From contig CAMZKK010000051.1 of assembly GCA_947311175.1 (NCBI GenBank), positions 1-12,390 of the forward strand: a DNA stretch of 12,390 nt. The letters run 5' to 3'. The position numbers and the translations under genes were made by a program. Position 1 is the first letter of the stretch. The number at the start of each line of letters is the position of its first letter. Of this stretch, positions 8,057-12,390 are shown in pieces. Source of the DNA: an uncultured Planctomycetota bacterium (lineage in GTDB: Bacteria > Planctomycetota > SZUA-567 > JAFGNG01). The notes under the pieces were generated by a model that was given only the letters and a program-made list of their open reading frames with translations, ran no database searches and was not told the DNA's origin.

Positions 8057-9643
8057 ATGAAACTAATTTTAAAGAATGGCACTCTTATTGACGGTTTTAC
8101 CTCCGAAAAACGTAAATGTTCAATAATTATTGACAATGGTATTATAGAGGATATAGCACCTGTCGAAACGGAAATAAGCGATGGTGAAATTATTGATATT
8201 TCAGGTAAAATAATTTGTCCGGGATTTGTTGATATTCACGCCCATGGTGACCTTGAACCACTAGTTACTCCAGATGCTGAAAGCAAAATACTCAATGGTG
8301 TAACAACTGAAGTCTGCGGAAATTGCGGCTCATCTCCTTTTCCCATAATTAATCATTGTCCGGGATACTTGCGAGAGAAAGCAGATAGTCTTGGTGTCGA
8401 TATTAACTGGACAGATGCCAACGGTTTTTTTTCTGAAGTTCAAAAAAAGAAGTGCAGTATCAATCGTCTATTTTTGCTTGGGCATGGCAGAATGCGTTCA
8501 GCGGTGCGGGGGAATGGTAGTTCTAAATTTGGGAAAAAAGAAATCGAAGAGATGTGTGAAATAACTGAATCCGCAATGCAAGCAGGGGCTTGGGGTCTTT
8601 CAACCGGGCTTGCATATGTGCCAGGATTCAATGCTGAAACTGATGAGCTTATTGAATTATGTAAAGTTGTCGCATCTTATGATGGAATATACAGCACTCA
8701 CCTTAGATCAGAAGGTGATAGTGTTATCGAAGCAGTAACCGAGGCATTGGAGATTTCAAGAAAAAGTGGAGTAAGGTTGCAGCTTTCTCATTTGAAAATT
8801 AGCAGAGAGACTAATTGGCATAAACTTGACAAACTTAAAAACTTGCTTTTTTCCGCCAGCAAAGAAGGGATAAATTTTGGAGCAGACTGGTATCCCTATC
8901 AGGCATGGAGTGCAAATCTCGATTCAATCCTTCCCGATTGGGTTTATGAAGGAGGAACGACAAAATTGCTTTCTCGACTGCGTGACCCTAAACTTAGAAA
9001 AAAATTGGCAAAATATGTCATAGATGCAACCAAAAGAGGAATGTCTTGGGATAAGGTTATTGTCGGCACCGTAACGATGGATGAACATCGAAGATTTCAA
9101 GGGCGGTCAATTGCTGAAATTGCCGAAGAATTATCATTAAGTCCGGAAGATACTTATTTTAACTTAATCTTGGCTGAAGGTGGAAGGGCTGACGGGTTGA
9201 TTACAACTATGTCTAAAGATGTCCAGTACGAAATAATTTCGTGGCCATTTGTTAGCGTGTGTTCTGATGCCACTGCTAGATTGTTTGATGAGTATAGCAA
9301 AAAAAATCACTATCACCCTAGAACATTTGGCACAACTTCTCGATTTTTGAAATTGGTTAGAGAGGAAAATATTTTGCCACTTACTGAAGCAATCAAAAGG
9401 CTGACCTCTCTTCCTGCATCTCAGTTAGGTTTAAAAAATCGAGGAATAATAAAAAAAGGTATGGTTGCCGACATTGTAGTCTTTGATTTTGAAACGATAA
9501 AAGATACTGCCACCTTTGCCAATCCGGTTAGTAAACCAATGGGCATTAATTATGTTTTTGTCAATGGGGTAATGACTGTTAAAAATTCAGAATTGTGTGG
9601 TGCTTATTGTGGTAAACTATTACGAAAGAACTATGAAGCATAA
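8057..9643 (+). CDS. N-acyl-D-amino-acid deacylase (D-aminoacylase), amidohydrolase superfamily
   Basis: Zinc amidohydrolase releasing D-amino acids from N-acyl-D-amino acids; some relatives cleave D-residue dipeptides. At 528 residues it is complete and close to family length, with no signal peptide, so it is cytoplasmic. The N-terminal strand-rich segment (LILKNGTLIDG) leads into the metal motif HAH (H61, H63). GNCG (C90) matches the bridging cysteine specific to D-aminoacylases, followed by STHLR (H215), LSH (H245) and the catalytic Asp of CSDATA (D404). PRTFGTTSRFL and the C-terminal GMVADIVVFD are also family hallmarks. All expected ligands are present, so it should be active. The ATG follows an A-run without a Shine-Dalgarno site. 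rarA starts 9 bases after its stop, which suggests co-transcription. The likely role is salvage of D-amino-acid derivatives from peptidoglycan or protein; the acyl and side-chain specificity cannot be read from the sequence. Confidence 0.92.
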   Translation: MKLILKNGTLIDGFTSEKRKCSIIIDNGIIEDIAPVETEISDGEIIDISGKIICPGFVDIHAHGDLEPLVTPDAESKILNGVTTEVCGNCGSSPFPIINHCPGYLREKADSLGVDINWTDANGFFSEVQKKKCSINRLFLLGHGRMRSAVRGNGSSKFGKKEIEEMCEITESAMQAGAWGLSTGLAYVPGFNAETDELIELCKVVASYDGIYSTHLRSEGDSVIEAVTEALEISRKSGVRLQLSHLKISRETNWHKLDKLKNLLFSASKEGINFGADWYPYQAWSANLDSILPDWVYEGGTTKLLSRLRDPKLRKKLAKYVIDATKRGMSWDKVIVGTVTMDEHRRFQGRSIAEIAEELSLSPEDTYFNLILAEGGRADGLITTMSKDVQYEIISWPFVSVCSDATARLFDEYSKKNHYHPRTFGTTSRFLKLVREENILPLTEAIKRLTSLPASQLGLKNRGIIKKGMVADIVVFDFETIKDTATFANPVSKPMGINYVFVNGVMTVKNSELCGAYCGKLLRKNYEA

Positions 9644-9652
9644 GGTAATTTA

Positions 9653-10972
9653 ATGACTGATTTTGAACCGACCCAACGCACCGCTCCACTGGCAGAAAGA
9701 ATGCGACCAAAGACCTTAGATGAATTTATGGGGCAAAAACAATTGGTTGGAGAAGATAAATTATTGAATCGGGCAATTATTAGCGACAATCTATCAAGTA
9801 TAATTTTTTGGGGACCTCCCGGAACTGGAAAAACAACTTTGGCAAGGATTATTGCCAAAACCACTAATCGTGAATTTATTTCTTTGAGTGCAGTTAATTC
9901 GGGAATAAAACAAGCACGAGAAATTATGGAGCAGGCTGAAAAAAACAGACAACAAGGTGGACAAGGAACTATTTTATTTGTTGATGAAATTCATCGCTTT
10001 AGTAAGTCACAACAAGATGCATTTTTGCCTTATGTAGAAAAGGGCTCCATTGTTTTAATTGGTGCGACCACCGAAAACCCTTCTTTTGAAATAATCAATG
10101 CTCTGCTTAGCAGGTGTCGAGTTCATATCTTGAAATCATTATCTAATGATGAAATTACTCAAATCTTTGAAAGAGCTCTTGATGATAAAGAACAAGGTCT
10201 TGCCCTATTCAACCCTGAACTTGAAGATGAAGCCAAAAAATTAATTATTAATCGAGCAAATGGGGACGCAAGAGCTGCCCTCAATACCTTAGAATTAGTG
10301 GTTATGACAACCGTCCCAGACGATGATGAAAATCGAAAAATTACGGTAAATACCGCAGCAGAGGCATTAGAAAGTGGAATCACGCTTTATGATAAGTCGG
10401 GAGAAGAGCATTATAATTTGATAAGTGCCTTTCATAAATCATTGCGAGGAAGTGATCCGCAGGCAGCAATCTATTGGCTAATGAGAATGTTATTTTGTGG
10501 CGAAAACCCAATGTATATCTTGCGAAGAATGGTTCGTTTTGCTAGTGAAGATATTGGACTTGCAGACCCGAACGCCTTGGCACAAGCAATCTCTGCCCGT
10601 GATGCCTACCATTTTCTTGGAGTTCCTGAGGCGGATTGTGCCTTGGCTCAATGTGTGTTATATCTTGCAACCGCACCTAAGAGCAACAAAGTTTATTTGG
10701 CAGTAAAGGCCGCTCGTGATATGGTAAGTAATTCTCGTCACGAACCGGTGCCAATGCACATAAGAAATGCTCCAACTAAACTCATGAAGGATGTCGGTTA
10801 TAATAAGGGTTATCAATATGATCATGACAGTAAAAATAATTTTTCAGGACAAACATTTTTACCTGAATCTATCAACGGTAGTTGTTTTTATAAACCTGGA
10901 CCATTTGGTTTTGAAAAAGACATCAAAAAACGAATAGATTACTGGAATAGATTAAGAAACAATAAACAATAA
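9653..10972 (+). CDS. rarA: Replication-associated recombination protein A (RarA/MgsA), AAA+ ATPase
   Basis: RarA acts at stalled replication forks, and its yeast and human relatives are Mgs1 and WRNIP1. The full 439-residue protein has the clamp-loader-like N-terminus PLAERMRPKTLDEFMGQ, Walker A GPPGTGKT (54-61), Walker B ILFVDEIH (107-114), sensor 1 GATTENPSF (137-145) and the arginine-finger segment LLSRCR (151-156). The MgsA-type tetramerisation region follows (FHKSLRGSDPQAAIYWL; ILRRMVRFASEDIG), then the conserved VPMHIRNAPTKLM and a tail ending in RLRNNKQ. The start is well supported: AAGG at 9642-9645, overlapping the deacylase stop, lies 7 nt from the ATG. It is therefore probably translated from the deacylase transcript. 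No intrinsic terminator is evident just downstream. Nothing appears missing or degenerate. Confidence 0.96.
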   Translation: MTDFEPTQRTAPLAERMRPKTLDEFMGQKQLVGEDKLLNRAIISDNLSSIIFWGPPGTGKTTLARIIAKTTNREFISLSAVNSGIKQAREIMEQAEKNRQQGGQGTILFVDEIHRFSKSQQDAFLPYVEKGSIVLIGATTENPSFEIINALLSRCRVHILKSLSNDEITQIFERALDDKEQGLALFNPELEDEAKKLIINRANGDARAALNTLELVVMTTVPDDDENRKITVNTAAEALESGITLYDKSGEEHYNLISAFHKSLRGSDPQAAIYWLMRMLFCGENPMYILRRMVRFASEDIGLADPNALAQAISARDAYHFLGVPEADCALAQCVLYLATAPKSNKVYLAVKAARDMVSNSRHEPVPMHIRNAPTKLMKDVGYNKGYQYDHDSKNNFSGQTFLPESINGSCFYKPGPFGFEKDIKKRIDYWNRLRNNKQ

Positions 10973-11057
10973 ATCCTCCTTCCCATTTTCTAATAAAATA
11001 AGTATTGATGATTTGAAAAGAATGATTACTAACAAAGAATAACTTACTTGACTCCCA

Positions 11058-11085
11058 TTGCCTCAAAAAGTAAAAAAAGTATAAT
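11058..11085 (+). promoter_or_regulatory. Candidate upstream promoter
   Basis: TTGCCT (11058-11063), a 16-nt spacer and a perfect TATAAT (11080-11085). A transcript from here would begin near 11092 and have about 170 nt before the HD gene, so it could give a long leader or a separate short RNA. Consensus matching only. Confidence 0.3.
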
Positions 11086-11114
11086 TGTTGTTAGATTCTG
11101 ATTCTTCTGCATAG

Positions 11115-11249
11115 TGGTAATTTATATATCATTCGTTATATAGAGTCCTTGCTGAAGTGAATCTGTTTTACCCGCCCTCGTCAACTTCCATATTTAGTAT
11201 TTGAAATTCAAGATTATAAAAAGATAATAATCTGTAATGGTAATTTATA
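11115..11249 (+). repeat. 12-bp direct repeat TGGTAATTTATA
   Basis: The exact 12-mer TGGTAATTTATA lies at 11115-11126 and 11238-11249, with starts 123 bp apart. The second copy sits just before the AGGA ribosome-binding site of the HD gene; the first follows the upstream candidate promoter. It could be a duplicated regulatory site or the scar of a local duplication. Sequence around the copies is otherwise not shared. Confidence 0.45.
11201..11228 (+). promoter_or_regulatory. Candidate proximal promoter of the HD protein gene
   Basis: TTGAAA (11201-11206), a 16-nt spacer and GATAAT (11223-11228) match consensus at 5/6 each. Transcription from about 11235 would give a leader of roughly 30 nt containing the second TGGTAATTTATA copy and the AGGA site at 11251-11254. 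Confidence 0.45.
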
Positions 11250-11263
11250 CAGGACTATTATAA

Positions 11264-12178
11264 ATGATAAATATTCATCTTTCAAAAATTGTTAATATGA
11301 ATGATCCCTTAGCTGTATTGTCAGCAGTTAAGGATGCAATAAAAACAATTAACAAAGATTTTGATTTTACCAATCTTGATATTGTCTTTGCTGATATTAG
11401 GAATATGTATGCAGGAAAATATCCCGGATATAAAAAATGCAATATTGGCTACCATGATTTTCAACATACAACAGATGTATTTTTAGCAATGGCAAGGCTT
11501 ATTAGCGGCGGTGCTCATGAGGGTTTAGATTTTTCGGAGCAGGAAATAATGTTAGGGCTTTTCTCATCATTATTTCATGATGTTGGCTATATACAGGCAG
11601 ATACGGATAACATCGGCACTGGAGCAAAATTCACCAAAAATCATGTTGATAGAGGGGTTCTTTTTTTAAAATGTTATATGAAAAATTTAAAATATGATGA
11701 GTTGTCCATAAAAAAAGTGACTTGTATGTTGCAGTGCACCGACTTGGCGGTAAAAATTGATGATATTGATTTTCCTTGTCGTCGCACCGAGATTATGGCA
11801 AAAATGCTGGGAACTGCAGATTTGATAGGGCAAATGGGTGATAGGACATATTTAGAAAAATTATTATTTTTATTTTACGAATTCAATGAAGGGATTAATG
11901 GTGTATATAAAAACGAATTTGAATTGCTTGAAAAAACTGTAAATTTTAGTGAGTTTGCAATAAAAAGACTTAAGGATGATCTTGATAATACCCAGAGATT
12001 TGTTAAGACTCATTTTAAATTTAGATGGAATATGGATCACGACCCTTATGCTTTTGGTATGGAAAAGCATCTTAACTATCTGAAACATGTAATTATAAAT
12101 CATAAAGATGATTATAAAAAATTCCTGCAAAGAGATGGGATGATAGATAAGCTAAATAAAATATACAAGGACAAGTGA
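11264..12178 (+). CDS. HD-domain metal-dependent phosphohydrolase, cyclic-nucleotide PDE (PDEase_I)-like
   Basis: Soluble 304-residue protein with an HD-fold metal site arranged like class I cyclic-nucleotide phosphodiesterases. Visible motifs are YHDFQHTTDV (Y63, H64, H68, D71; the PDE form is YHNxxHAxDV), LFHDVGY (H105, D106) and GTADLIGQM (D186, matching the late metal-binding Asp of the PDE ADLS motif). The four predicted metal ligands are H68, H105, D106 and D186, and H64 corresponds to the PDE general acid. I could not place the invariant glutamine that reads the purine in animal PDEs, so a cyclic-nucleotide substrate is only a suggestion; other phosphoesters are possible. There is no signal peptide, transmembrane segment or sensory domain. 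AGGA (11251-11254) lies 9 nt before the ATG. The gene appears monocistronic, with its own promoter and a strong terminator 75 bases after its stop. Confidence 0.8.
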   Translation: MINIHLSKIVNMNDPLAVLSAVKDAIKTINKDFDFTNLDIVFADIRNMYAGKYPGYKKCNIGYHDFQHTTDVFLAMARLISGGAHEGLDFSEQEIMLGLFSSLFHDVGYIQADTDNIGTGAKFTKNHVDRGVLFLKCYMKNLKYDELSIKKVTCMLQCTDLAVKIDDIDFPCRRTEIMAKMLGTADLIGQMGDRTYLEKLLFLFYEFNEGINGVYKNEFELLEKTVNFSEFAIKRLKDDLDNTQRFVKTHFKFRWNMDHDPYAFGMEKHLNYLKHVIINHKDDYKKFLQRDGMIDKLNKIYKDK

Positions 12179-12179
12179 G

Positions 12180-12209
12180 CCTAAATTTTGCAGTTAATGC
12201 GGAATTTAG
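12180..12209. repeat. Palindromic repeat unit 1
   Basis: CTAAATTTTGCA (12181-12192) pairs with TGCGGAATTTAG (12198-12209) over 12 bp, with two G-U pairs and a 5-nt loop. It begins directly after the HD gene stop codon. The same motif recurs in unit 2 at 12301-12347. Each arm also pairs with an arm of that distant unit, and the arm begins CCTAAATT like IS1380-family ends. Confidence 0.7.
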
Positions 12210-12253
12210 TCTAAAGCATGTGCTTCTTTTTGCTGATTATCTCAAGTAAATAA

Positions 12254-12294
12254 GCGGGACATACTAGTGAGTTTGTATGTCCCGCGGTTTTATT
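12254..12294 (+). terminator. Strong intrinsic terminator after the HD gene
   Basis: GCGGGACATAC (12254-12264) and GTATGTCCCGC (12275-12285) form a perfect 11-bp GC-rich stem with a 10-nt loop, followed by GGTTTTATTCTT. This is a classic rho-independent terminator for the HD gene, although it may also work weakly in reverse (AAATAA precedes it). It sits inside the long-range repeat pairing described for units 1 and 2. Confidence 0.85.
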
Positions 12295-12300
12295 CTTAAA

Positions 12301-12347
12301 CCTAAATTCCGCAGTAGATATTCTTTATGGGTATACTGCGAAATTTA
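12301..12347. repeat. Palindromic repeat unit 2, possible IS1380-type end
   Basis: TAAATTCCGCAGTA (12303-12316) pairs with TACTGCGAAATTTA (12334-12347) over 14 bp with one C-A mismatch and a 17-nt loop. The left edge, CCTAAATTCCGCAGT, matches the first ten bases of the ISEcp1 right inverted repeat as I recall it (CCTAAATTCCACGT). It could be the left end of an IS1380-family element extending beyond the window, or a relic. No transposase sequence is visible in the remaining 43 bases. Confidence 0.5.
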
Positions 12348-12390
12348 ATTAAAAATGTTGCTTTTATTTTTTCTCCCGCATCACTACATA

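Larger units (their letters stand above)
10973..11263. other. 291-bp intergenic region, no gene found
   Basis: This AT-rich spacer lies between rarA and the HD protein gene. It contains two candidate plus-strand promoters, a 12-bp direct repeat and a loose 7-bp inverted repeat (CTAACAA 11029-11035 with TTGTTAG 11088-11094). There is no ORF with a start site and convincing content. A 22-codon minus-strand frame (11112 to 11044) encodes a hydrophobic peptide but has no ribosome-binding site. No terminator for rarA is obvious. Confidence 0.6.

Noticed and set aside
2936..10972. Defence system built from the SNF2, ComM and RarA ATPases
   Set aside because: The genes are on opposite strands with metabolic genes between, and no nuclease, methylase or effector is present; each is a common chromosomal family.
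10974..11042. Plus-strand frame ending ISIDDLKRMITNKE as a gene remnant after rarA
   Set aside because: It has no start codon and no detectable homology, and rarA already has a normal C-terminus.
11044..11112. 22-codon minus-strand ORF (MQKNQNLTT...) as a small hydrophobic toxin or peptide
   Set aside because: No Shine-Dalgarno site, weak promoter candidates and a length easily reached by chance in AT-rich DNA; only the hydrophobic centre is suggestive.
12180..12347. Integron attC site
   Set aside because: The nested inverted arms recall attC, but the conserved RYYYAAC/GTTRRRY core sites are absent and no integrase is nearby.
12180..12347. Complete MITE
   Set aside because: The right-hand outer arm ends AAATTTAATT without the GG expected opposite the left CC, and no target duplication is seen.
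12355..12390. ATG at 12355 opening a hydrophobic frame (MLLLFFLPHHYI) to the window edge
   Set aside because: Only 12 codons are visible and there is no ribosome-binding site; a secreted-protein start cannot be told from chance.

Overview
The window is AT-rich bacterial chromosome with tightly packed genes on both strands. Nothing looks eukaryotic or viral. The gene set is a pyridine-nucleotide/iron-sulfur electron-transfer flavoprotein, a SNF2-type ATPase, ComM/YifB, N-acyl-D-amino-acid deacylase, RarA and an HD-fold phosphohydrolase. The large ferredoxin-rich flavoprotein fits an anaerobe. The phylum cannot be fixed from the sequence. Shine-Dalgarno sites are inconsistent: rarA and the HD gene have AAGG or AGGA at normal spacing, while the SNF2 and deacylase genes start after A-rich leaders with no clear site.

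Layout. Positions 1-2867 (+) hold the 3' part of a long fused oxidoreductase (GltD-like FAD/NAD(P)H module, ferredoxin clusters, NuoG-like domain) whose start lies outside the window. A 16-bp hairpin separates it from a complete 1146-residue SWIM-SNF2 ATPase (2936-6376, +). Converging on this is comM/yifB (6399-7927, -), which is broken by a one-base frameshift. A 129-bp AT-rich divergent region with candidate back-to-back promoters and a small palindrome lies between comM and N-acyl-D-amino-acid deacylase (8057-9643, +). The deacylase is followed after 9 bases by rarA (9653-10972, +), probably in the same operon. A 291-bp spacer with candidate promoters and a 12-bp direct repeat leads to a 304-residue HD/PDEase-like phosphohydrolase (11264-12178, +). 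That gene is followed by a strong intrinsic terminator. The terminator is bracketed by two palindromic units built from four copies of a CTAAATTYYGCA-type motif, which resembles the ends of IS1380-family insertion sequences.

How the genes relate. ComM, RarA and perhaps the SNF2 protein are DNA-acting ATPases (transformation/branch migration, replication-fork rescue, nucleoprotein remodelling). They do not form a recognisable operon or defence cassette, and the rest are metabolic genes. I see no CRISPR array, tRNA, rRNA or complete mobile element. The points most worth a second look are the comM frameshift, the nested repeats at the right end, and the animal-PDE-like metal site in the HD protein. 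I found no convincing new multi-gene system.
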